A stretch of DNA of 64,000 nucleotides from Rhipidocladum racemiflorum. Taxonomy: Eukaryota; Streptophyta; Magnoliopsida; Poales; Poaceae. The DNA is taken from assembly GCA_036346355.1 (NCBI GenBank), contig CM070585.1:5719001-5783000 (forward strand), in the 5' to 3' direction. The notes under the pieces are model-generated. The model worked only from the letters and a program-made list of their open reading frames with translations, was not told where the DNA came from and did not search any database. The position numbers were made by a program, and so were the translations under genes. Shown one piece after another: positions 53,987 through 64,000 of the stretch (the stretch's first letter is position 1; each line of letters begins with the position of its first letter).

Positions 53987-54240
53987 CAAGATTCGTATCT
54001 CTTGGCCTGGGATTTGTTGGACTGAGCTTCTTGTGCCCAAAGTGGCCGGAGCCAACAATTGGGGGATCCTCTAATTGTAATCCCTTTGCAGCAGCTGCGG
54101 CTCTATCACATGGCAGACCTGCTACTGTGCTACACGCTGGAGCATCGAGTGATCAGACTTCAGGACTGGATCGGTGAAAAACTCTGCTGTGTAGAATATC
54201 GACATGTGAAACGGGATGTCATGTAACAGTTTGACTTCTA
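53987..54240 (+). other. Exon-like segment downstream of EIL
   Basis: Composition shifts to mixed GC after a T-rich tract ending TTTTAAAG (53981-53986). A frame runs through SFLCPKWPEPTIGGSSNCNPF to a TGA at 54177. I do not recognise the product. It may be a terminal non-coding exon of the EIL transcript or a separate small gene. RNA evidence would decide. Confidence 0.25.
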
Positions 54241-54257
54241 CCTGGAAACGCTTTTTA

Positions 54258-54493
54258 GAGCATCTCCAAGAGGGGCCTTATATGACCCTAAATTGTTAAA
54301 ATTTATCAAATTGTTTTAGGGCCTATGGGAGAGTAGTTATATTTAGTAACTTTGTGATTGAGCCCTATATCTTCATTGAGTTTTAGGGCCTAATTGCTGG
54401 AGTGAATATTTCATTGGAGCCCTAAATCTAACTAGTTGGGATCCTAAATTAAAATTTAAAGCTCATTTTTAGGGTCTTCTCTTTGAGATGCTC
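54258..54493. mobile_element. Tourist (PIF/Harbinger) MITE, 236 bp
   Basis: GAGCATCTCCAAGAGGGGCC at the left mirrors CTTCTCTTTGAGATGCTC at the right. TTA flanks both sides (54255-54257 and 54494-54496), the PIF/Harbinger target duplication. Confidence 0.88.
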
Positions 54494-54766
54494 TTAGAGC
54501 CTGCGTCGGCAGCAGTAGTTACATGCATTTGTCTCTTTGTTCTTTCAGAAAACAGTTTGACCCAAGGATGTACACCAAACGGGAGGGACAACACAAAAAG
54601 TATGGAGAAGTGTCAAATCCTTTCTTTTAGAGCCTTTTCACTTCCAATGACACAAGAACATCTCTGCTGATCCGCTCCTATCGAGGTGAGTCGTTTGGCA
54701 ATTGCAATGATGCTATATTGTGACTTATTCAGGATTTTTTTTTCTTTGTTGAAATACCAGAATTAA

Positions 54767-55067
54767 GACCTGTTTGGTTCATATACTAAAGGTTTCTAAA
54801 GTTTGCCACAAAATTTTTTTTCCAAACTTGCCTAAACTTAGTCCATTAAAATTGGAGCCACTTTGGCTAGCAAAATAGAATCTTACCACACTTTTTTTAT
54901 GTCAATGACGGGTGGAACTTAGACGTAGGAAAGAAACTTTGCTATAGGTGTGGCTACGAAGCAAATGGACGTAGTTAAATTTGCCCAAATTAAAGTGTGA
55001 TAGTTAAATTTGTCCAACTTGAAGTGTGGCAAAATGTGGCAAGTTACGGATACGAACAAAACAGGCC
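54767..55067. mobile_element. hAT-type MITE, about 300 bp
   Basis: GACCTGTTTGGTTCATATAC at the left mirrors CGAACAAAACAGGCCC at the right. The interior repeats AAGTGTGGCAAA and GTTAAATTTG. Confidence 0.6.
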
Positions 55068-55579
55068 CTTAGTCTTGAAACACTTCGTGGACTGTCAAAC
55101 GCCTTGAACAAAACGATTGAAATCTCATCGAGCTTTCTCATGTACCATATACCATATATGATGTGTTTTCTAGTAAGCTGACGAAAAGTTTCTTGTTTCC
55201 CCAGCATCAGTCAGCACTTGACGGCTTCTCTAACCTGGGTCACATGTATGTATGTTGCAACTTCAGGAATCAGGAGCCGACTTGTGTCTAGTACTTTAGT
55301 GTGGCCACACAAGCTGCAAGTCTCCAGCTGACATGAGCAGCAACTATTCAAAGTCTAATCAGGATCAATTTTCTACATGTGACGGAAGAATTAGAAATAG
55401 TGAGGCTCACGAGTTATCATCTCGAGATTGCGAACGTCAAGATGTCAGGCATACAAACTAATTCTACAGCTCTGATCGCTCCCTGCCAAGCACTAATAAT
55501 TAAGAACAGGTCCACAAAGTGAATGTAACGAAAGAGCATTTTATGTCAGTAAAACTTCTTCAAATGTTCAAAATAAGAA

Positions 55580-55796
55580 CGACTGAGGTTTTTATTTTTG
55601 TTTAAAGTAGAGCAGAGATTGATCTCGAGAATAAAATAGAGAATGAATAATGAATAATTTATTGCACAAACGCTTACATATTTATACAAGGGAAATAATG
55701 TGTCTAAAAAACACCTCTTCTAAAAGCATCTCTTTTTAAAGACGCATATTCCAAAGACACATTCACTCGTTTAACTGCATTATGAATTTCTTAACG
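55580..55796 (-). mobile_element. 3' LTR remnant of the copia element
   Basis: On the minus strand the purine tract CAAGGGGAG is followed at about 55796 by CGTTAAGAAATTC, then CTTGTATAAATATG (TATA-like) and a CT-rich end. This order is polypurine tract then LTR, as expected downstream of copia RNase H. The far LTR border is not resolved. Confidence 0.5.
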
Positions 55797-56074
55797 CTCC
55801 CCTTGGACGAATGACATAGTCGTTATGTACTTTGATAAACTCCTCAAAAAAAACCCTGTGGGAAAATTTTGAGGAGAAATTCGTTCTCATAATTATATGC
55901 CATTTAAAACTCCTTTAAAACCCAATAGAAAAAAATATAAGGAGAAACTTTATAATATAAGTTCATATTCAATGTTGCTTTATTAAAAACCTTTTATGAG
56001 AAACTATTTATGTAAAACTCATAAAGGAAAATGGTGCAATATATTCTAGTTCAAGGGTTAACTCCCCCTAAACC

Positions 56075-58753
56075 TTACAACTCACAAAGCCGTCTCATAC
56101 CGATCCTCTGGACACATTTTTGAAATGAGGACGTCGGTAAAGACTTAGTAAATAAATCGGGTAGATTTTCACATAACTTCGTTTGCAAGACTTTTATCTC
56201 ACCACTATTTTGAAGTTCATAAGGATAAAATAGCTTAGGAGCAATATGTTTTGTTATATTACTCTTTATATAGCCTGTTTGCATCTGAGCAACAAAGGCA
56301 GCATTATCTTCATAGAAAATGGTAGGAAATTTCAATGAATTAATACCACATTATGTGGTTATTCATTTTGCGAAGCTATACACATTCATGTGATGCTTCA
56401 TATAAAGCAATTATTTTAGAATGATTAATGGAAGTGGCTACTAAAGTCTGATTACAAGACTTCCATGAAATAGCCATACCACCATAAAGAAAAATAAATC
56501 TAGTCTGTGACTTCGCACTGTGGGGGATCAGACAGATAGCCAGTATCTATGTATCCAATTAAAATCATATCTTGATTTCTTTCAAATATCAAAGCAAGAT
56601 CTTTGTACCATTATGGTACCTAAGGACTTGTTTAACACTAGTCAAATGTCTTTTTGTTGGTGATGCGTTGTATGTAGCCAATAGATTGATTGCAAATGCA
56701 ATGTCAGGCCTGGTGCAATTTGCAAGATATATTAGTGCTCCGATGGCACTAAAATATGGAACATCTAGTCCCAATATCTCTTCATCCTCTTCTCTAGGTC
56801 TGAATGAGTCTTTATCCACATCAAAGGATCTCACGACCATGGGTGTTTTCGTTAGATACGATTTATCCGTATTGAATTTCTCCAATATCTTTTGGATATA
56901 TGCATACTGGTGCACAAATGTCCTTTAGGAACATGTTCAAGTTGTAAGCTAAGCAAAATTTGGTCTTACCCAAATCTTTCATCTTAAACTCCGTCACAAG
57001 ATGGTTACTTACCTTTCCTATGCCCCTTGTGGTTCCGATGATATTTAAATTATCAACATATACTGAGATGATACAGAATCTACTTTGAGATTTCTTTATA
57101 AACACACATGGACAATCATCATTATTTAAGTATCCTTTGTTCAAAAGAAACTCACTTAGTCGGTTGTACTACATCCTTCCTGACTGCTTTAACCCATATA
57201 GCGACTTTTTCAACTTGACGCTATACATGTTACGATTTGCATTAGGATTTGAAATTTTAACCCCTTCGGGGACTTTCATGTAAATATCCGAATCTAATGA
57301 TCCATACAAATATGCGGTCACTATATCCATTAACTGCATTGATACTTTATATTAACTGCCAGAGATATTGGATATCGGAACATTATTCCACTCATAACGG
57401 GAGAGTACGTGTCATCGTAATCGATGCCGGGTTTCTGCATAAACCCTTGGGTTACAAGCCTTGCTTTGTATCTCACCACTTCATTGTTTCCATTCCTTTT
57501 TCGAAAAAAAACCATTTGTTTACCATAGGAAACGCGTTAGGAGGAGTTAGTGTTACCGGATCAAATACCTCCCTTTTATTAAGCGAGAGCAATTCTGCTT
57601 CAATTACTTCCTTCTATTTGATCCAATCTGAGCGTTTTATGCATTTTGCAATGGTCTTTGGTTCTGGATCCAGTTGAAGGCTCTCAGCAATCTTTGAGGC
57701 AAAATGTATGTCGACGATTGTAGTATCTCTTTTATATAATTCTCCCGAATTGACATAATTCGTGGAAATTTCTTCATTTACATCGTCTAACTACTTGTGG
57801 TTTCCCATAACAACGGAGTCTAGGGGTTCCGATGTCCCAGCATCTAAAATTTGCGCACTTTGATGCCGGGTTTACCATTCCTTCGATGGTTCTCAACCTC
57901 ATGTTGCGTTTCTTTTACTTATTCAAGTATTGTGCATTTACTTTTAGAAGAATTCCATTTTTTGTGGACATCTCTGCGAAACTAAGTCTTTTTTACCCAG
58001 AATTTTCCCCCTCTTCTTCTCATTAGGGGCAAGACTAGCTTTCTGAGGTACCTCCATTCTTTCTGGTACGTTAACTGTGGGTATATATGATTTTGTAACA
58101 CCTTTGTAATCAGTAAATGCATCTGTCAAATTTTTTGCAATTTGTTGCAAATTTATTGTTCTCTGAACCTCCAGTTCAGATTCTTTAGTACGTAGATCTA
58201 AGGACTAAATGCTAGTGCCATTCCAATTTATTTCTCGGCATTCTTTGTGGTACTTATCTCCTCCTAATTCTGGAAAATTGTCCTCATCAAAAATACAATC
58301 AGCGTACCGAGCTGTAAATAGATCCCTGTTAATGGCTTAAGGTATTTATTATTGATGGATAATTATACCCCACATAGGCCCCCAACTTCCTGTGAGGACA
58401 CATTGATGTACTCTATGGTGGTGAAATTGGTACGTATATTGCGCAACCAAATTTTCGTAGATATGGAATATTTGGTTCATTTCCGCGTACTAATTGCAAC
58501 AGGGAGACCGTATGATATGCAGTTGGTCTTATTTGGATTAGTTCTACGGTGTGCAAGACCGCATGGCCCCAACAACTTTTGGCAACCTGTAATTTTGTGA
58601 AAGAGATCTAGCAATCAATTTGACCCTCTTTATTAAAGATTTTGCTAGGCCACTTTGTGTATGAACATATGTCACAAAATGCTCTATATTAATGCCCATA
58701 GCCATACAATAGTCATTAAATGCCCTTGAGGAGAACTCAACGGCATTATCCAA
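56075..58753 (-). pseudogene. Ty1/copia pol remnant (integrase to RNase H)
   Basis: Minus-strand order is integrase (DNAVEFSSRAFNDYCMAMGI, HTQSGLAKSLIKR) at 58753-58544, reverse transcriptase (VRYKARLVTQGFMQKPGIDY at about 57510; ISVYVDNLNIIG with the catalytic YVDN at about 57060; ALIYLANCTRPDIAFAINLL at about 56690), then RNase H (FYEDNAAFVAQMQTGYIKS and DLFTKSLPTSSFQKCV) at 56335-56075. This is the Ty1/copia gene order. Frames are broken by many stops and indels. Gag, protease and the 5' LTR are missing because the element stops at 58753 against MITE and gypsy sequence. Confidence 0.9.
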
Positions 58754-58756
58754 TCT

Positions 58757-58930
58757 AAGAGCATCTCCAGCAAGGGCCCCTAAAACAGGGTCTCTATTTT
58801 GGATTTAAGGACTCTCCCTATTTTTGAGGCCCTGTTTTCAGAGCATAAGTTCAGCAACATCCCCTAAATCTCAGCCCCTATTTTACTTTTTCTCCTATTT
58901 TGACATATCCGCTATGTATAATCTTCATTT
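58757..58930. mobile_element. One-ended Tourist-like MITE fragment
   Basis: Starts AAGAGCATCTCCAGCAAGG, the usual PIF/Harbinger MITE tip, and continues CCCCTAAAACAGGG. The mirrored right end is absent, so the fragment was cut off, probably with the adjacent gypsy sequence. Confidence 0.5.
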
Positions 58931-59010
58931 GACACCACTAAAATTCAATCAAAAATATAAGTCCTTAAGGCTTTGCCATGCTAACTAGGTCACGTCCTAC
59001 AGTCGTCCAA

Positions 59011-59022
59011 GCTCTGATACCA
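59011..59022 (-). other. Primer-binding site for initiator Met tRNA
   Basis: TGGTATCAGAGC on the minus strand is the standard plant primer-binding site and lies four bases from the LTR edge at 59027. Confidence 0.8.
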
Positions 59023-59026
59023 CCGC

Positions 59027-62000
59027 TGTGAGACCCCGGATCAGCTATCCAGAATCTCCTGTGTATTTCCGTACTAGTCCCAGATCAGTAGCTAGTACAC
59101 ACAGTCACAGTGATACTTCATTGCCGAACAAAACGAAACTGAAATATAAATATTCAAGTATGGGCCACATGGCCACTTATTACAATACTCGGTCCAACGA
59201 CCGGACACACAAAACAGCGGAAGCAAAAGAAAGCAACGAGCGAACGCCACAACGCCACAGGCGACGACTAGGAACGCAACTAGTCCTCCTGGCAATCCTC
59301 CTCGAAGAACTCCTCTTCTTCCTCGGCATCTTGATAAATCTCTGATGATTACAATGTTGGTGTAGCACGTGAGTACAAAAGTACTCAGCAAGTCGGGAAA
59401 TTATGATCATGAGGGGCTTTCCAAAGGAAGCTTAACAGGGTTTATTTGCATAAAGCCACATTTGATTAAATCATACTTAAGTAATAAATTTCACAAAGCA
59501 TATTTTACAACTCTTTTTGATAATTGAATTATTTATTATTGTAGTGAGGTTCTAACCACCATCACTAGCATAAAGGCTCTATCCGCCAACAGTTTAAAGG
59601 ATTAAATTTAACCATGTGACTCCATCCGTCAAAGGTAGACAGGTTCTATCCACCTGGTTGGCTCTTTCCGCCAAACAACATTCGAGAGTTCTAACCACTC
59701 CCGAACCCCAAAACAAAACACTTTTCGGTTTTAAAATCAAAATCAAAGTCTACCAATATGAAAGCATTTCTTGCTTTGCCTTTGGCCAGTAGGCACGGCT
59801 ATTCGAATAGTTTATACTCTGCAGAGGTGTACAACTTTACCCACAAGACAAGATATACCCTTGATGCCATGCAATTAACACACTTCCTTAGGTGTGCCGG
59901 CAGGGATATCTTGACAAGGCCGTTACAATGTATCTACCTAGCTAGACCCACCCGCGAGGTTTCACTGCCGTTAGGGTTCCCTCCACCCGATCTGAAGCCC
60001 CTCTTGCGCCGTGTGAGCAAAACAACATCCACAACAATGCCTCCTTCAGGCTCTCACACAACAACCGAGTGGTGAGTCTAAACTAGGCTTCTACAAATTA
60101 GTGAGCCAGGTCGTACCATTATAGACATGTGGTAGTACGGTTATGCTTAAAATGGCAATCATAAGCGTCGGTCCTTATATGACTTGGGGCGGTACTAGCA
60201 CAAAAGGATCAAGACTTGATCCGCTTCCACCCGACATTCCAGGCCGCCCAAGTCAAAATCATTTTCCTTTTCTTTTTATTTTAGAAAACAGTACCAAAAC
60301 CATACTAATAACTTTCAAATCATATTTGATATCATTCTTTTTGAATAATCCCACCCATGGGTTGCTTTTATCGAAAAGGCCCTAAGCATTTCTACCGTAC
60401 TACTTAGCAAAGGGTACCACATAAACATAAGCATGGTGTAAACAATGTTCTAAGGGTTACAATGGATATGATTAACAATGTCAAGGTGGAATCAACAAGT
60501 TTGGAATAACTAGCTCTTATATTTGACATATTTAATTAAACATAGCCATGCAACTTTATAAACAGTTTTAAATCGTTTCGCAAACATAGGAGCAAAGTGC
60601 ATCAAGGAGACTTGCCTTCATTCTTGTGGCGGTGTCGAACTCGGAAGGCTCGGCAGCGAAATCGTGATGTGGCCGGGATAAATCGACTACACGCAAAACG
60701 AGGCAATAAATAAATAACAGAAAATAAATAAAATCCAAAAATTATAAAATTAGTACTGGCAGGAAGGTCTCGATTTTAGATGAATTTAGAAATTTGAATG
60801 AGGTCAAGCGGAGTTCGGATGAGAAAGTTATGAGCTTAGAAGTTTGAATTGCGAATAAATCGGCAGAATATTCCGGGAATATTCCCTTCGGGTTTGACTG
60901 GTCAATAGGGGCCTTGACCGAGCTTTGGTAGCGTTGACTAGCTTTGATCGCGCCTTGAGAGTATGGCGATGGGCCCTACATGTCATTGGGGAAAGGAAGC
61001 TTCCTCATGAAGCTTGCCTTTAGCCATGGCTATGGAGAGAGAAATAGAGAAAGAGGAAGGGAGAGAGAGGAAGGGAGAGGCGGCCGGCGAGGCGGCGGCG
61101 AGGTCGCCCGTGGCCAGCAGCGGCCGTGGCCGGCACAGGGCCGAGGAGAGTGCGGGTGGCGCGCATGCAGCAAGCAGCGGCGGTGGCGGCCGTGGCGGAA
61201 GGCGCGGCAAGAAGCTCACGACAGAGCATGGCTCCAAAAGAACAGAGAGCTCCACATGAACCAAAGAACGCGCTATTTTCGAAAAACTTGATCTTTCTCC
61301 CAAATTTGCATGGATTCGATCCAAACAAAAAGGTAGGACCTCTAGATAACATCCTTAGGAACCTATAACCGGAAGGAATTGAACCGAAACTCACCGAGCA
61401 AGATGAAATCGACGATGAACACGGGTTCGGTCGAAACGAGCAAAATCCAAAATTCGTCGCCCACGGACGATGAAACCTAAAATCAATGGAAGGATTAGAG
61501 ACTAGACATTCATGCTAACACAAAGAAACGATCGGGAGGAAGAAAGATCCACCGGAGTGGAAGATATGAGCAAGAACACGAAGAACGCGAAGAACACGAG
61601 AGTTCGTCGGTTTTCTTGATCTTGCGGTCGATTGGGATTGAGAGGCTAAAGGAGGGTGACACCACCGGAAAGAGGGTTCTTATACGGAGAGATGAGGGGT
61701 GGAATCACGCGGAACGGATTAGAAACGACCGCGCAATCACCAAAAGAGTAGATTTCGGGTTTCTCGCAACCGTTCAAAAACCAACGCGATCTTGGGTGCA
61801 ACAACCCCAGGGATAGAAAGAGGAGGCCGTTGTGATCCCAACGGATCCGGCGGTTCGCGAATTGGAGTTGTATTGGAGGAGCTAGAAGGATTTAAAGAGA
61901 GCTCCCACCATTTTTGCTTGCTTGAAGCTTCTTTGTTCATGCATGGCAAGAGGTTGAAGATGACACTATTCACTTGCCACGTGGCAGCATCCTATTGGTC

Positions 62001-62475
62001 CTCCTTTACGCAAATGATTCGCCCTAGAGAAAAATAAGGAAAAAAATAGCCTAAAAATTCCGGAAAAAATCCTAGAGCCACTTTAGATTATTTGGAACTC
62101 AATGGAAGTGGTTGGGTTGAATTTGGATGATTTTTGTGGAATTAGATATACGGGCGCGGATCACAGGCATTAAACAAAAGCCGCGCGAGATAAAATAGGA
62201 ACGGATGTCCAAAAATCCGGGGAATGATTCCTAAAATCATTTCGGAATATTTGGAACATTTTAGAAGTGGTTTGGAGATTTTTGGAGCACTTTTGGACTC
62301 GGGTGAATTTTAGATGCCGTGAGCTGAAAAACCCAATTTTTCGCCGGGAGGAATTATTTCCGATTTCGAAGGGGAATGGATGCCAGGTTATTCTAAACAC
62401 CAAAGAAACTCCAACTTTGAATTTACTTTATTTAAATTAGGTTTTTCTCCAGAAAGCCAAAACGAGGATGTTACA
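59027..62475 (-). mobile_element. Ty3/gypsy long terminal repeat, 3,449 bp
   Basis: On the minus strand it begins TGTAACATCC (62475) and ends GGGTCTCACA (59027), giving TG...CA ends. A polypurine tract (AAGGGGGTAGGTT) adjoins the start at 62476-62488 and a primer-binding site adjoins the end. Length in the 3-kb range fits grass gypsy families such as RIRE3/RIRE8. The GC-rich patch at 61020-61260 and its open frames are part of the LTR, not genes. Confidence 0.85.
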
Positions 62476-62486
62476 AACCTACCCCC

Positions 62487-64000
62487 TTAGAGAGAATCTC
62501 GTCCCCGAGATTCAGACGGAGAAAGAAAAAGGTTAGGGAACTCTGCGCGAAGATCTTCTTCACGCTCCCAAGTAGCTTCCTTCTCCGAATGGTTGCTCCA
62601 CTGAACCTTGCAGAACTTGATCACTCGGCTTCGTGTCCGACGCTCGACTTCATCCAAAACCTTGATGGGATACTCCGGGTAAGACAAGTCCTCTTTCAGT
62701 TCCATGTCTTCCAACGGCGTCTGCTGCTCGGGCACTCGGAGACACTTCTTTAACTGAGACACATGAAAGACATCATGTACCCCTGACAGCTGTGGCGGCA
62801 ACTCCAACTTATAAGCCACTTCTCCTTTTCTGCAATCACCTTGAATGGTCCGATATAGCGGGTGCTAATTTTCCACCGACGCGAATCGTTTCATTCCTTT
62901 CATCAGGATACCTTCAAATACACATGGTCTCCAGGTACAAAGCTTAATTCCCTTCGACGATTGTCCGCATAACTTTTCTCGTCTGGTCGAAGTGTCTTGA
63001 TTTGCCGGATCATCGACTTGCTCTTCGGCTTCTTCGTAACATCGGGTCCGATGATTTGTCCTCCTTCGGTCTCTTTCCAATATAAGGGTGTTCGGCACTT
63101 TCTTCCATACAAAGCTTCAAAAGGTGCCATCTTCAAACTGGCTTGATAGCTGTTGTTATAGAAAAACTCTGCATAGGGCAAATTCTGATCCCACGAGCCT
63201 TTATATGTTAGAGCACAAGCTCTCAACATATCCTCTAAGATTTGATTGACCCTTTCGGTCTGGCCATCCGTCTGGGGATGGTAAGCGATCTTGAAATTCA
63301 GATTCGTGCCCAACACGCCATGCAATTGCTGCCAGAATCTCGAGGTGAACTAGGAACCTCGATCAGACACAATCTTCTTTGGCACACCGTGTAAACACAC
63401 AATCTTAGCCATATACAACTCGGCAAGCTTATCTCCAGAATAGGTTGTCCTTACCGGGATAAAGTGGGCCACTTTAGTCAATCGATCCACAATAACCCAG
63501 ATGGAATCATAACCGGACTTGGTTTTGGGTAAGCCAGTTATAAAATCCATTCCAATTTCTTCCCATTTCCATATGGGCACTTGCAACGGCTGCAATAGAC
63601 CGGCTGGTCTCTGATGCTCCGCTTTAACCAACTGACACACATCACACCGTGCTACGAAGTCTGCAACTTCTTTCTTCATATTGGACCACCAATACTTGTC
63701 TTTCAAATCTGCATACATCTTGGTGCCTCCTGGGTGAATGGAGTAAATCAATCGTGAGCCTCTTTCAAGATCACATTCTTGATTTCTTCTTGGTTAGGGA
63801 CCACTATTCTTTTCCGAACCAAAGCAAGACCTTGGTCGCCCTCCAGAAAATCCAGGGTGTTTTCCTTTCTTGAGACCCTCTTTCACTCTGCAATACCCTT
63901 ATCATCCTTCTGAGCTTCTCGGATCTGATCCTCAAGGGTTGATTTCACCTCCAAGCTGTAAAGGCACCCTTCCTTTACTATTTCCAGGTTAAGACGCCGA
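62487..64000 (-). pseudogene. Ty3/gypsy pol (integrase end), continues past the window
   Basis: From the window edge inward on the minus strand: a linker to the integrase (LALVRKRIVVPNQEE), the zinc-binding region (SIHPGGTKMY, YWWSNMKKEVADFV, ARCDVCQLVKAEHQ), the catalytic core (MDFITGLPKTKSGYDS, HFIPV, VSDRGS, then HPQTDGQTERVNQ) and the C-terminal part (GVHDVFHVSQLKKCL, KVQWSNHSEKEATWE), which resembles a chromodomain-like tail. Breaks are an indel near 63752, a TAG replacing the expected Gln codon after SDRGS (about 63348) and a frameshift near 62880. The integrase is therefore non-functional here. Reverse transcriptase lies outside the window. Confidence 0.92.

Noticed and set aside
60980..61394. 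Several overlapping ORFs of 80-124 codons
   Set aside because: They lie inside the 3.4-kb gypsy LTR in a GC-rich patch, with no domain.

Overview
This is nuclear DNA of a flowering plant, almost certainly a grass (Poaceae). The evidence is GT-AG introns, GC-rich coding exons in AT-rich intergenic DNA, TATA boxes, and dense grass-type transposons (CACTA with GTGTCGGTT subterminal repeats, Stowaway and Tourist MITEs, a Ty3/gypsy element with a 3.4-kb LTR). The gene content (a tandem family-1 beta-glucosidase cluster and an EIN3-like gene) resembles what I recall of rice chromosome 4. That comparison is from memory and was not searched.

Layout. 1-3015: MITEs and one small, unrecognised GC-rich ORF with an internal 63-bp repeat. 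3016-15060: a complete 12-kb CACTA transposon with a TCG target duplication, a broken TNP2-type transposase and a Ulp1-like second gene, both on the minus strand. It also carries a 5 x 251-bp satellite in the transposase leader intron and an extra internal cluster of subterminal repeats. 15061-19900: AT-rich intergenic DNA with a Stowaway-like MITE and a 5'-truncated LINE bounded by a 13-bp duplication. 20003-24134 and 29950-34070: two intact, same-strand, ten-exon GH1 beta-glucosidase genes, each predicted to encode 498 aa with signal peptide, TFNEP acid/base and TENG nucleophile. Between them lie a 645-bp non-autonomous CACTA element and a hAT transposase relic. 35390-36600: a PPR pseudogene. 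37400-42840: satellite-like, hairpin and foldback repeats. 42870-43205: a third, dead GH1 copy. 44553-44778: a second copy of the palindrome-ended MITE seen at 434-659.

48266-50089 is an intact EIN3/EIL transcription factor gene most like the EIL3/SLIM1 branch, with its coding region in one exon and probable UTR introns. Its 3' side holds a 475-bp solo LTR and a Tourist MITE. 55580-64000 is retrotransposon debris: a Ty1/copia pol relic truncated against a Ty3/gypsy LTR that has a primer-binding site on one side and a polypurine tract plus pol on the other.

The beta-glucosidases are predicted secretory-pathway enzymes that hydrolyse beta-glucosides. The EIL protein is a nuclear regulator of ethylene or sulfur-deficiency responses. 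Nothing shows that they form one pathway. The clearest possibly undescribed item is the 226-bp MITE family whose two ends each carry a 24-bp perfect palindrome. Both insertions have clean 9-bp target duplications, which points to Mutator-like mobilisation.
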